A stretch of DNA of 64,000 bases from NCBI GenBank assembly GCA_963790415.1, contig CAWBOK010000009.1, positions 62,001-126,000 of the forward strand, read 5' to 3'. This document shows positions 19,526 to 29,326 of this stretch, in pieces. The notes under the pieces are model-generated. The model ran no database searches, was not told where the DNA came from, and saw nothing but the letters and a program-made list of their open reading frames with translations. Both the position numbers and the translations under genes were made by a program. The stretch is from JAJZQZ01 sp963790415. GTDB lineage: Bacteria > Actinomycetota > Thermoleophilia > RBG-16-64-13. Every line of letters begins with the position of its first letter. The first letter of the stretch is position 1.

Positions 19526-20871
19526 AGAAGGTGCTGGTTCTTGGGGCCGGCATGGTGGCCGGCGCGCATGTCGGCTACCTCCTCGGCCTGCCCGACGTGC
19601 ACGTGACCGTCGCCAGCCGGACGCTGCGCAAGGCCGAGGAGATCGTGGGAGGTCACCCGCGGGGCGAGGCCCGGCAGGTGGACCTGACCGACGAAGGCGC
19701 GATCGAGCACTTCATCCGCGAATGCGACGTGGCCGTCAGCCTGCTGCCCTTCGTCTACCATCCCGTGGTGGCGGCGTTCTGCGTCAAGCATGGCAAGCAC
19801 ATGGTGTCGACCTCGTATGTCAAGGAGCCCATGGCGGCCTTGGACGGCCCCGCCAAGGAGGCGGGGGTCATCCTGCTGAACGAGATGGGCGTCGACCCGG
19901 GTATCGATCACATGACCGCGATGCGGGTCGTCGACAAGGTGCGGGCACAGGGGGGAGCGGTGACGAGCTTCAGATCCTGGTGCGGCGGCCTGCCCGCGCC
20001 CGACGCCAACACCAACCCCTTCGGCTACAAGTTCTCGTGGAGCCCGAGGGGCGTGCTTCTCGCCGGCATGAACCCTGCCCGCTATCTCGAGGACGGCGGG
20101 GAGGTGTTCGTCGACGGCGACGTGCTCTTCGAGAGGCGCTGGACGGTGCCCGTCACGGTGGAGGGCGCGGTCATCGACTTCGAGGGCTACCCAAACCGGG
20201 ACAGCCTGCCCTACCTGGAGACGTACGGGCTGACCGGCGCACGGACGATGTTCCGGGGCACGCTCCGCTACGCCGGCTGGTGCGAGGTTATGAACGGGGT
20301 CAAGGCGCTCGGCCTGCTCGGCGAGGAGGTGTGGGAAGACCTCGAGGGGCTGACCTACCGGCAGTTCACGGCTCGGCTTCTCGGCGGCGCGGGCGTCGAT
20401 GTGCGCTCCGAGGCGGCAGAGAAGCTCGGTGTGAGTCCGGACGCCCCGGTCGTCCGCGACCTGGACTGGCTTGGCTTCTTCGGCGACGATCCTCTTACCA
20501 TCGGGCGAGGCGCGCCCGTGGACGTGCTTACCGCGCGCATGCTCGAGAAGATGAGTTACGCACCGGGCGAGCGCGACATGCTCGTGCTGCAGCATCAGTT
20601 CCTGGCGGAGTATCCGGCGACCTCGGCACAGTTGGCGAAGAGTGAACACATCGTCTCGACGATGATCGATTTCGGTATCCCGGGCGGGGATACGTCGATG
20701 TCGCGCACGGTGGGGCTCCCGGCGGCCATCGGGGTCAAACTCATCCTGCAAGGGGCCATCACCCTGACCGGCGTGCAGGTGCCGGTGGTGCCGGAGATCT
20801 ACGAGCCGGTGCTGGACGAGCTCGAATCCATGGGCATCCACTTCTCCGAGAGTTGGGAGACGGTCGGGTGA
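19522..20871 (+). CDS. Saccharopine dehydrogenase family protein
   Basis: NAD(P)-dependent enzyme, 449 aa. N-terminal Rossmann motif GAGMVAGAHVGYLL at 8-21, VSLLPFVYHPVVAAFCVKHGKHMVSTSYV near 73-100, NEMGVDPGIDHMTAMRV near 126-142, and WCGGLPAPDANTNPFGYKFSWSPRGVLL near 160-185, all hallmarks of saccharopine reductase (Lys9/AASS C-terminal) proteins. It would oxidise saccharopine to aminoadipate semialdehyde plus glutamate. It is separate from the LKR polypeptide, unlike the fused animal and plant AASS. A good Shine-Dalgarno (AGGAGG) precedes the ATG at 19522. Its TGA overlaps the GTG of the next gene. Confidence 0.92.
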   Translation: MKKVLVLGAGMVAGAHVGYLLGLPDVHVTVASRTLRKAEEIVGGHPRGEARQVDLTDEGAIEHFIRECDVAVSLLPFVYHPVVAAFCVKHGKHMVSTSYVKEPMAALDGPAKEAGVILLNEMGVDPGIDHMTAMRVVDKVRAQGGAVTSFRSWCGGLPAPDANTNPFGYKFSWSPRGVLLAGMNPARYLEDGGEVFVDGDVLFERRWTVPVTVEGAVIDFEGYPNRDSLPYLETYGLTGARTMFRGTLRYAGWCEVMNGVKALGLLGEEVWEDLEGLTYRQFTARLLGGAGVDVRSEAAEKLGVSPDAPVVRDLDWLGFFGDDPLTIGRGAPVDVLTARMLEKMSYAPGERDMLVLQHQFLAEYPATSAQLAKSEHIVSTMIDFGIPGGDTSMSRTVGLPAAIGVKLILQGAITLTGVQVPVVPEIYEPVLDELESMGIHFSESWETVG

Positions 20872-22041
20872 CGGGCGCGCCCTCCGGCCGCTCCGGCGAC
20901 CGCCTGTCGACGCTCCTGGTGCACGCGGGCGAGCCGCGCCCGCGCATCGGTGGCGCGGCGAACGTGCCCATCTTCCAGAACACTGTGTTCGAGCTGCCGG
21001 GGGAACCGGAGGTTTCGGATATCATCTACCCCCGGCTGTCCAACCTGCCGAACCATCGCGCGCTGTCCGCCAAGCTCGCCGCCCTGGAGGGCGGCGCGGC
21101 GGCCACGGTGTTCGCCTCGGGCATGGCCGCCATCTCCACGTCGTTGCTCACCGTGCTCCGCGCGGGCGATCACCTGCTGGTGCAGGAGGGAGTCTACGGG
21201 GGTACCCACGGGTTCCTCACGGACGACCTGGTCGAGCTCGGCATAGGCCACACCTTCGTCGACGCCGAGGATCCGGCGGCGTGGCAGGCCGCGCTGACGC
21301 CGACCACCCGCGCGTTCTACACCGAGGCCATCTCGAATCCCATGATGCAGGTGGCCGATCACCGGGCGGTGGTCGACTTCGCCCGGGCCCACGGACTCGT
21401 GACCATCATCGACAACACCTTTGCCACGCCGGTGAACTTCCGGCCCGCTCTCGTTGGGCTACGACCTGAGCCTCCACTCGGCTACGAAGTACCTCAACGG
21501 GCACTCCGACGTGGCCGCCGGGGTGGCGATCGGCTCGGCCGACCTCATCGAGCGGGTGCGGCACCGCCACGACCACCTGGGCGGGTGCCTGGACCCGCAC
21601 GCCTGCTTCCTGCTGCACCGGGGGGTCAAGACCCTCGAATTGCGGGTGCGCCGGCAGAACGAGACGACGCTGACCATCGCGCGATACCTCGCCGGTCGAC
21701 CCGGCGTGGCTCGGGTGCACTACCCAGGTCTCGAATCCCACCCCGCGTACGCACGGGCGAGGGAGTTGTTCTCCGGCTTCGGCGGGATGCTCTCGTTCGA
21801 GCTGGACGGCGGAGGGCCCGCCGCCGCCCGTTTCATCTCGCGGATCCGCTTGATCCTACACGCCGGAAGCTTGGGCGGGCTGGAGACGCTGGTGACGCGA
21901 CCGGTCCAGATCTCCCACGTGGGCATGGCGCCCGAGGAACAGGCGCGCCTGGGCATCTCGTCGGGGTTGGTGCGCATGTCGGTGGGGATCGAGGACCCGG
22001 AAGACCTGATCGCCGATCTCGATCAGGCGCTGGGTGGGTAG
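20868..22041 (+). CDS. Cys/Met metabolism PLP-dependent enzyme (cystathionine gamma-synthase/lyase family), one frameshift
   Basis: About 390 aa. It starts with GTG at 20868 inside the previous stop (GTGA), giving VTGAPSGRSGDRLSTLLVHAG, the family N-terminus. Motifs: YPRLSNLPNHRALSAKLAALEGG, ASGMAAISTSLL, the PLP-ring contact IIDNTFATP, and the Schiff-base Lys in LSLHSATKYLNGHSDV. One indel near 21455 separates the last two. The C-terminus SLGGLETLVTRP...SSGLVRMSVGIEDPEDLIADL is complete. The family includes gamma-synthases, gamma-lyases and other elimination/replacement enzymes. Coupling to saccharopine genes suggests an amino-acid catabolic role. Confidence 0.9.
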
Positions 22042-22045
22042 GTCG

Positions 22046-23980
22046 ATGGATCGATTCGATGAGGGGACACGAGCGGGCGGTTCCTCGCTGAGACTGCGGC
22101 TGCGGTACGCGCTCGACAACACGCTGTCGCGCGGCCCCGCCGCCCTGATCGTCTGGCTGGCGCTGGCCACAGGGGTCATGATCGTTCTGGCCGTCGTTCT
22201 CATCCTGGCGGTCGGAGGGACGCCGAAGGGTTCGGGGCTGCGCGACGTCCTCTGGAACGTGGCCTTCCAGGCGCTGGTGCCGAACCCGCCCGGGGATATC
22301 AGCACCCCGTGGCAGTACCTGGTGGTGATGCTCCTGGTCACGGTGGCCAGTCTGGCCATGGTCAGCATCCTCATCGGTCTGCTCAGCGCCACCATACAGA
22401 GCCGGGTCGAGACCCTTCGCCGCGGGCGGATACCGATCATCGCAAGCGGACACACGGTGATCCTGGGATGGTCCGACCAGGTGTTCGACATCGTCTCGGG
22501 GCTGGTGGCGGCCAACAAGCATCGCCGGAAGGTGGTCATCGCCATCCTGGGTGAAGCCGACAAGGTGGAGATGGAGGAAGAGATCCGCCGGAGGGTCAAG
22601 TCACTGGGCCCGACCCGGGTGGTGTGCCGCCGAGGCAGCCCCACCGAGCACGCCGATCTCGATCTCGTGAGCCCTCAGACGTCCAGGTCGATCATCATCC
22701 TGCCTGGTGACGACGAGCTGATGCCGGACGCGGCGACACTCAAGACGATCCTTGCCCTGACTGGAGCCCCGAACCGACGGCCCGAGCCCTACTACATCGT
22801 GGGGGTATTGCGCAGGGAACGGAACCTCGAGATCGCCAAGATGATCGGAGGCGACGAGGTGCAGATGGTGCTGAGCGGCCGGGCGATCGCCCGCGTGATC
22901 GCTCAAACCTGCCGCCAGGTGGGTCTGTCGATCGTCTACACGGAGTTCTTGGACCCTTCCGGCGACCAGATCTACTTCCGCGAAGAACCGGCGCTGGTGG
23001 GTCGCACGTATGCCCAGGCTGTATCGGCCTACGAGGATTCCGCAGTCATGGGGATACGCCCGCGAGGCGGGAACGCGCTGCTCAATCCCCCGATGGATAC
23101 GATCCTTCGCGAGGGCGACGAGGTCGTAGCCATCTCGGCGGACGTCGACTCGGTCAGGCTGTCTGGAGCGGGGGAGCCGATGGTGCAGCCCGACGCGATC
23201 GACACAGGGCCTCCCGGCAGACGCGCGCCCGAGCGCACCCTGATCTTGGGGTGGAATTGGCGCGCCGGAACCATCGTGAGACAACTCGACGCCTTCGTTG
23301 CTGCGGGGTCGGCGATCACGGTGGCGGCGCAGAACGAGGCAGTGGGACTCGAAGTGGAGACGCTCGGTGGGGAGATGCAGAGGCAGCGGATCAGTTTCGA
23401 GGCTGCGGAGACCGCCAACCGCACCGTCCTCGAGGGCCTGCTGGCCGAACCCTTCGAGCCCTACGATCACGTGGTCGTGCTCTCCTACTCCGACGACTTC
23501 GACGCGCAACGGGCCGACGCGTGGACCCTGCTCACGCTCATGCACCTGCGCGCCATCGCCGACACGCATGGCTACGGCTTCTCCCTGGTGAGCGAGATGA
23601 TGGACGTGCGCAACCGCGATCTGGCGGGCAGGGCGCGGGCCGACGACTTCATCGTGAGCGACCGGCTGATCAGCCTGATCCTGACTCAGGTGTCGGAGAA
23701 CCGGGCCATGGTCGCCGTCCTCCAGGACTTGGTCGATCCCGCCGGTGCGGAGATCTACCTGAAGCCGGCCGGGGAGTATGTGAAACCCGGTGTACCCGTT
23801 TCGTTCTACACGGTGGTGGAAGCCGCCCGCCGCCGGGGAGAGACCGCGATCGGCTACCGGCTGCAGGCACTTGTCGACGACGCGAGCCGTGCCTTCGGGG
23901 TCGTGGTGAACCCGCGCAAGTCGGCCCCAGTGGCGTTCTCCGAGGGCGACCGCGTCATCGTGGTGGCCGAGGACCAGTGA
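22046..23980 (+). CDS. CASTOR/POLLUX-related ion channel protein with RCK-like domains
   Basis: About 644 aa. Two N-terminal hydrophobic helices (LIVWLALATGVMIVLAVVLILAV and YLVVMLLVTVASLAMVSILIGLLSATI) enclose a short pore-loop region. Two cytosolic nucleotide-binding RCK/TrkA_N-like repeats follow, the first beginning GHTVILGWSDQVFDIV near residue 137, the second RTLILGWNWRAGTIV near residue 405. This is the architecture of the Castor_Poll_mid family; the plant members are nuclear-envelope cation channels. The ATG at 22046 is chosen; GTG at 22034 would overlap the preceding gene. The ion selected and the ligand are unknown. Confidence 0.87.
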   Translation: MDRFDEGTRAGGSSLRLRLRYALDNTLSRGPAALIVWLALATGVMIVLAVVLILAVGGTPKGSGLRDVLWNVAFQALVPNPPGDISTPWQYLVVMLLVTVASLAMVSILIGLLSATIQSRVETLRRGRIPIIASGHTVILGWSDQVFDIVSGLVAANKHRRKVVIAILGEADKVEMEEEIRRRVKSLGPTRVVCRRGSPTEHADLDLVSPQTSRSIIILPGDDELMPDAATLKTILALTGAPNRRPEPYYIVGVLRRERNLEIAKMIGGDEVQMVLSGRAIARVIAQTCRQVGLSIVYTEFLDPSGDQIYFREEPALVGRTYAQAVSAYEDSAVMGIRPRGGNALLNPPMDTILREGDEVVAISADVDSVRLSGAGEPMVQPDAIDTGPPGRRAPERTLILGWNWRAGTIVRQLDAFVAAGSAITVAAQNEAVGLEVETLGGEMQRQRISFEAAETANRTVLEGLLAEPFEPYDHVVVLSYSDDFDAQRADAWTLLTLMHLRAIADTHGYGFSLVSEMMDVRNRDLAGRARADDFIVSDRLISLILTQVSENRAMVAVLQDLVDPAGAEIYLKPAGEYVKPGVPVSFYTVVEAARRRGETAIGYRLQALVDDASRAFGVVVNPRKSAPVAFSEGDRVIVVAEDQ

Positions 23981-24005
23981 CGTCCGCCGCGCTGGCTGAC
24001 GGCGG

Positions 24006-26637
24006 TCAGCAGTAGTTGAGGACGGCCGCCTCGTCGACGGCCGCCTGGAGCAACCCGCGACGGGACTCGTCAGCGACCGCCGAGCCGCGCGCGACTCCCG
24101 TGAGGCCGCCGTCGGCGCCTGCCGCGAACTCCGCGACGGCTCCCGCCGCGCGTCCGCCCGCATCCACCACAGCCGCCATCGCCGTGGTGAGTACCTCCGG
24201 AAGAAGCTGTTGCCGCGGATCGAGCATCTGAACGAAGTGCTCCATAGCCTCGCCGAACCGTGCTGGGCCTGCGTTCAAAGCCACCAGCGCGAGCGGCCAG
24301 CGGGCGAGCCACTCGAAGGGGAATGCCGACGGAGCCTTCCAGAGTTCCAGGGCTTCGCGGGCGTGGCTCTCGGCCCCGGCCTGATCGCCGTCGCGGAACG
24401 CCGCCCAGGCCAGGGTCCCCTTCCCGGCGGCGATGTAGCCCGGCAGGTGGGCGAGGTTCGCCTGCTCGATGGCGCGGTCAGCCTGGCCTCGGGCCTGCTG
24501 GACCTCTCCGCTCAATCGATGGATCACGGCCAGGTATGTGAGGGCCCGGACGAGGTGGGAGTGGTCCCGTGACGTCTCCGCCAGGTAGGCGCACTGGCGC
24601 AGGTGCCGTTGAGCCTCGTCGAGGTCTCCCGCCCAGAGGAGGGCGAAACCCAGCTGGTATTCGGCTTCGCGCACCAGGTCTCCGTCTCCCGACTCGTGCA
24701 GTCGGCGCCGGTGTTCGCGTGCATACGCGACCGTCTGGGGCGACACGCGGTAGCGTTCCCTGCGGAAGGCGAGTGCCAGGTAGTGGGAGGCGAAGATGCT
24801 GCGCTGTTGCTGGGTGCCCGCACGCTCGACGAGCGGGTTCGCCTCGTCGGCGAGCGAGGAGAGCAGTTCGAGGTCACCCGTGAAGTAGAATGCGGCCATG
24901 CGTTGCAGCGTGATCTCGATCTTCTCGTTCGCCCACGCCAGGTCTTCCGGCGCGAACGCGGTGGCCGTCTGGCCGAGCGCCGACGCGGGCGGCGGACCGA
25001 GGGTCGCCTCGGCCGACTCGAACGAACCCTGGGCCCGTATCGGCTCTTGATCGGCCAGCCACGCCGCCCCGGTCTTCCTCTGCAGGCGGGCGCGGGTCGT
25101 CTGATCGTCGGACCGGAGTAGCATCGCCGCTCGCTGGTAGGCATCCACGGCGTGCCTGCGCCGGGCGGCGAGGGAGAGAGCGTCTCCCACTGCCTCGTGA
25201 AGGCCGACCGCCTCCTCACGTTGGGCGGGCGACTCGAGCCCCGAGCAGGGCAAGAGCGTGAGCGCGCGCAGGAAGTGCGAGGCGGCCTCTTCATAGCCGA
25301 AGCGGCTGAGCGCGCCGGTCCCCGCACGGCGCGAGTACTCGTAGGCCTGCGGCCCGTATCCGAGTGGGGCCGCGACAGAGAAATGGTAGGCAAGATCGGG
25401 CAGGAACGCCTCGGGATCGGCCAAGGAGTGGGCCTCCAGAGCCCGGCCGATGCGCGCGTGCAGCCGCAGCCGTTCCCCCTCTCCCCGGTCGACGGCCAAT
25501 GCCTCTTGCACGAGCGGGTGGACGAAGCGGAACTTCCCCGGGTGGCTCTCGCGCTCGAGTAGGCGGGCGGCGATGGCCTCGTCAAGCAGGCTGAGGAGCG
25601 GCTCTCCGGAGAGGCCGGACGCTTCCGACAGCACGAGGACATCGATCGATCGGCCGATGAGGGCGGCGAAGCCGAGGAGGTCACGGCACTCGATCGACAG
25701 TCGGCCGATGTGGCGGTCCAGCACGCCACGCACCCCTGACGGCAGAGGTAGGGCCGCCGAGTCGGGGTCCGCTCCCGAGAGGTGACCCTCCACGGCCAGA
25801 AGTCGGGTCAGCTCCACAACGAACAGCGGGTTGCCCGCCGTCTGCTGATGGACGGTGTGGGCGAGTGCAGGCGGCACCAGCGCGCCAGCGTTCGCGCCCA
25901 TGATGCGTTCCACGTCCTCGGCCGAGAGTCCCCCGATCTGGAGACGGTGGCAACGGGTGTGCTCCAGAGCCTTCACAGTACTCGACCAGGGGATGACCGG
26001 TACCGAGCTCGGTGTCGCGGTACGTCGCTGCGATGAGGATGGGGGAGGAGAAGACCTCGGGTGCGATCGCCTGCAGAAGCCGGAGACTGCTCGGATCGGC
26101 TACGTGCAGATCGTCCAGGATGAGCAGAAGGGGATGGCGTCGAGACGACCACGAGAGGTAGTCGGTCACGGCTCGGTAGAACCGTTCCCGGCCGGTCCGC
26201 CCCCCATCCTGCTCCCCCGCAGGGATTCCCGGAACCCGCCGCCTGAGTGCGGGGATGACCGCTGCGAGTTCCTCGACCCCCTCCTGCAGGTCGTGGCGGA
26301 GCTCTTCATCGGGGGCGTTCTCGATCAAGTGCCGCAGCATCTGGATCCAGGGCCAGTAGGCTGGGAGTCCCTCGGCGTCGTGGCAGCGACCCCATGCCAC
26401 CATCCCGCCGCTTGTCTCCACGTTTGCGGCTAGTTCCTCCGCGAGCCTGGTCTTGCCGATGCCGGCATCCCCGGCGAGCAGGACGATGCTTCCGTGTCCC
26501 CCGCGGCACTCCTCCCAGGCCCGAGTCAGCACGCTCATCTCGTGCTCTCGACCGACGAGGTCGCCGAGACGGGCTTCGTGCTCGGTGTCGGCGGCGAGGG
26601 TCGCCTCGGCCGGGGCCTTACCGGGCGACGCCGGCAT
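24006..26637 (-). CDS. STAND-type AAA ATPase with TPR-like repeats, one frameshift
   Basis: About 876 aa after joining two frames near 25978. The N-terminus has LGDLVGREHEMSVLTRAWEE (AAA_16 entry), Walker A LLAGDAGIGKTRLAEEL near residue 52, Walker B HPLLLILDDLHVADPSSLRLL near residue 170, and a winged-helix/sensor region (LFVVELTRLL, VLDRHIGRLS). The rest is helical repeats of TPR type (AYEYSRRAGTGALSRFGYEEAASHFLRAL, REAEYQLGFALLWAGDLDEAQRHLRQ). No LuxR-type HTH ends the protein. Instead a separate winged-helix gene lies 4 bases upstream, so the pair looks like a split BTAD/AfsR-like or CadC-like signal sensor. Its ATPase and TPR order resembles the cyclase genes further on. Confidence 0.85.
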
Positions 26638-26641
26638 GGCG

Positions 26642-27157
26642 TCATCGTGTGGCAGTCGGCGGGGGGTCCTTGATAGGAGGCGACGGCACCTCCCCCGCGG
26701 CGACAGGCGGACGAGACGTCGGCGCCGCCGCCTCAGGGTTGACTAGTTTGTATCCGGCGCCGCGGACGGTCTGGATGTACCGGGGCGCGTCGGATCGATC
26801 CCCCAGCTTGCGCCGCGCGTTCCCTATGTGCACCGCGACGGCCCGCGTGTCTCCCATGCTGCGGTATCCCCAGATCTCTTCCATGAGCTGGTCGGGCGAC
26901 ACCACCCAACCCGGGTGGGCGGCCAGGTAGGCGACGAGGTCGAACTCGATGCGTGTAAAGGGTACGGTAGCGTCGGCAAGGCGGGCTTCCCGGCCGCGCA
27001 GGTCGATGACCAGTTCGCCGACGACCAGCCGGTCGGGGCCGGCTCCGGGGTCCGGGGGTGCGTCCAGGCCGTTCGGCAATCCCGGTGAAGGCCCTGGGCT
27101 GTTCGGCGCGCCGTCGGCGGCCGAGCCGGATGGCGGTGCGTGACGACCGGGAGTCAT
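26642..27157 (-). CDS. OmpR-type winged-helix DNA-binding regulator without receiver domain
   Basis: 171 aa. A Pro/Gly-rich linker (1-42) is followed by a Trans_reg_C domain: LVVGELVIDLRGREARLADATVPFT, RIEFDLVAYLAAHPGWVVSPDQLMEEIWGY, AVAVHIGNARRKLGDRSDAPRYIQTVRGAGYKLV, then a Pro-rich tail. There is no phosphoacceptor receiver domain. ATG at 27155-27157 gives MTPGRH. The stop lies 4 bases before the STAND ATPase start, so the two should be made together, and the ATPase probably controls the regulator or forms a complex with it. The target genes are unknown. Confidence 0.87.
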   Translation of the reverse strand: MTPGRHAPPSGSAADGAPNSPGPSPGLPNGLDAPPDPGAGPDRLVVGELVIDLRGREARLADATVPFTRIEFDLVAYLAAHPGWVVSPDQLMEEIWGYRSMGDTRAVAVHIGNARRKLGDRSDAPRYIQTVRGAGYKLVNPEAAAPTSRPPVAAGEVPSPPIKDPPPTATR

Positions 27158-27403
27158 GTTCGAGTCTCCGCATGAGTCGCGGGCGAATCGGAGCGCCCTC
27201 CATGAATGGGGGAGACCCCCGCCGACCTCTGTCCGTGTTCCGCATGCCCCAAGCCCCCGTGGTCACCGTGGGGTCGGTCGAGATCCCCCTCGCCGACCCG
27301 GCCCGCAGTTGTGGCGTGTGGTCCATACCATACAACCGGACCGGGGGCGGGCGCTAGTGCCGCGTTCTGAGAACTGGAGTTCCCCCTGCCGGTCGCGTTG
27401 GGA

Positions 27404-27623
27404 GAGCGGAGGGCGATGGACGATCAACGGGCAGGGCCGGTACGGATTAATGCTCACTGCCATTGACGGTCAGGTGAGTGGTGGTGGCGGCGCGGATAGG
27501 CTGCGCATCAAGATCTGGGACATGGCGACAGGTACCGTGGTCTACGACAACAAGCCCGGCGCGACAGATGACACTTCTCCCAGTACGGCTCTCGGGGTTG
27601 GGTCGATCGTGATCTACAAGTAG
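27404..27623 (+). pseudogene. Orphan C-terminal fragment of a post-COAP-like surface protein
   Basis: The frame GRWTINGQGRYGLMLTAIDG, RIKIWDMATGTVVYDN, TALGVGSIVIYK resembles the C-terminal beta domain often annotated post-COAP, and the related complete gene at 42359 (VNGRGDYGYRLIAND, LRFVVWDRASHAIVYDN). No start codon, signal peptide or N-terminal domain precedes it. The upstream bases to 27157 show no homologous reading. I take it for a 3' remnant. Confidence 0.5.
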
Positions 27624-27639
27624 CCCGCCGGGCGTGTAC

Positions 27640-27688
27640 CGAGACTGAGTCTCGTGTGCCGGAGGCCCGGCGCGAGCGCGGGCCCCCG
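27640..27688 (+). terminator. Two adjacent hairpins after the post-COAP fragment
   Basis: CGAGACTGAGTCTCG (27640-27654) is followed by GGCCCGGCGCGAGCGCGGGCC (about 27665-27684), the second with a one-base bulge. They begin 17 bases past the TAG, consistent with the retained terminator of the truncated gene. Confidence 0.5.
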
Positions 27689-28237
27689 GCATTCCCATGG
27701 CAGCCACCGATACTCCATGGTTGCCTGGATGACGAGTCTGCACCAATTCGAGAGCGCGCGGGCGTTGGAGTCATGCCGCCATAGGCCAGGAACCGAGTTT
27801 GCGTCGCAGTCCCTCTCCGGTCGGTGAGCCTACGCCTCGTTCCGTTTCTCTGGCGTCTCTTTGACTCCCGTTTGGCCGACCCTGCAGGACAGGTCCGAAA
27901 ACTGTCCTAGTGGAGGCGACGACCTCCCGGTCGAGGAGGACGGCGATGCGGACTCTGCTTATGGCCTCGGTGCTGACTCTGGCGCAGGCTCAGATGTGGA
28001 CTGATGGGATTGTCGACAGGCCCGCCGACGTTCCGAGCGGATCTAGGTTGCCCGCGTCGCCGACTTCGGCGGTTCAGCCGGCGTATTCCCCCGAGACCCA
28101 AGAGGAACGCCGGGCGCGTGGCCTCGCGACGGTCTCGGACGATCCCGCTCTCCAGTGCTTCTACGATCGGTGCGTCCCGCGCAACATCACGCCCTCCGCC
28201 TGGATGCCCTTCTGGCCCAGCGTCTCGGCCAGGCCGG
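27689..28237. other. Intergenic region, no supported gene
   Basis: A rightward frame from ATG 27946 encodes MRTLLMASVLTLAQAQM followed by low-complexity residues and runs over the end of the neighbouring hydrolase gene. It has no recognisable family and no clear ribosome binding site. Nothing else was seen in this stretch. Confidence 0.3.
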
Positions 28238-29125
28238 CTAGGCCCCCGTGGCCGCCGCCATGATCTCAGCCAGGTGCCCGGCATAGAGCAGGTGGCCCTC
28301 GCCCGGGCACACGCGCAGGTGCGCGTGGGGGAGTAGCGTCGCAAGTTCCTCGGAGTGACGCAATGGGATCGTCGGATCCGCGTCGCCGTGCCAGAGGTGG
28401 ACGTCGGCCGTGACGTCCTCCGGCTCGAACCCCCACGGCCCGACGAGGATCCACGCGTCGCGAACCGGACCATCCAGGCCTCCGTGCACCGATTCCGCCA
28501 TGAAGCCGAGAGAGGTTATCTCGGGTCGTGCGGATCGCAGAGCGGCGAGATCGGGCGGGCACGTCATCAACCTCCGCATGAGGCTCGGTCTCATCTTGAC
28601 GATGGCGACGTTCGTTCGGAGCACGGTCCTGGCTATCCAGGGCCGCGTGCGCACGTGTCGGAATGCCAGCCGGTAGAATGGGTCGACCCCGTCGAGGCCG
28701 CCTTTTGTGTGCAGCCGACCGACGCCGGACACCACACACACGCCCGTCAGCCGATCGGGCATCGCGAGGGCACATGCCAGCGCGTACGGTCCTCCGCCCG
28801 ACACCCCGACTACACCGAAACGACCCAGGCCGAGGGCATCGGCAAGGGCGGTGACGTCGGCCGGCCAATCGAGCAGCGACCTGCCGGGGAGATGGTCCGA
28901 GAGTCCATAGCCGGGTCGATCGGGGCAGATGACGCGCACGCCCAGCTCGTGGCACGAGTCGGCCTCCCACAGCGCCTCCAGGCGGGAGCAGGGGATGCCG
29001 TGGAAGTGCATGACGGGCGGGGCGTCTCGGGGACCCACGTCCAGGTAGGCGAGGGCCCTGCCGTCGCGAAGTCGAACGTACTGCGGCTGCGGTGTCGACT
29101 GCGGTGCCGGCGGCGTGGCGCTCAT
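28238..29125 (-). CDS. Alpha/beta hydrolase
   Basis: About 295 aa. Start ATG at 29125 (MSATPPAPQ). Motifs: HFHGIPCSRLEALW (oxyanion-hole HG), PDRPGYGLSDHLPGRSLLDWPADV, nucleophile elbow GVSGGGPYALACALAM near residue 110 (G-x-S-x-G), acid in WHGDADPTIPL near 245, and catalytic His in CPGEGHLLYAGH near 278. A complete catalytic triad is therefore visible. It has the same overall type as the hydrolase at 35230, which is coupled to a cyclase gene. The substrate is unknown. Confidence 0.9.
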   Translation of the reverse strand: MSATPPAPQSTPQPQYVRLRDGRALAYLDVGPRDAPPVMHFHGIPCSRLEALWEADSCHELGVRVICPDRPGYGLSDHLPGRSLLDWPADVTALADALGLGRFGVVGVSGGGPYALACALAMPDRLTGVCVVSGVGRLHTKGGLDGVDPFYRLAFRHVRTRPWIARTVLRTNVAIVKMRPSLMRRLMTCPPDLAALRSARPEITSLGFMAESVHGGLDGPVRDAWILVGPWGFEPEDVTADVHLWHGDADPTIPLRHSEELATLLPHAHLRVCPGEGHLLYAGHLAEIMAAATGA

Positions 29126-29326
29126 GGTCAACCCCCTGGTGTGCGAAGAGGATCCTACGGTACACGCCGCGGCCTCCCCGCTCAATACGCCGGCTCTCCG
29201 GGGGCCGATTCTTTGACGATTCTTTAGAATCCCTTGCGCCACCTCGGGTATCCTTGCGACAATTTCGAGGGGGGGACGGTCGAGCGGCCGGCGGCAGAGC
29301 GCGCGGCCTACGGCAAAGGAGGACTG

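Noticed and set aside
19399..24163. Long minus-strand frames opposite the saccharopine dehydrogenase and CASTOR-like genes
   Set aside because: Histidine/Arg-rich compositions typical of antisense reading of GC-rich genes, no motifs, and no ribosome binding sites.
27910..28263. Small secreted-like ORF with MRTLLMASVLTLAQAQ start
   Set aside because: Low-complexity remainder, overlap with the hydrolase gene end, no ribosome binding site and no family; kept only as a remark.
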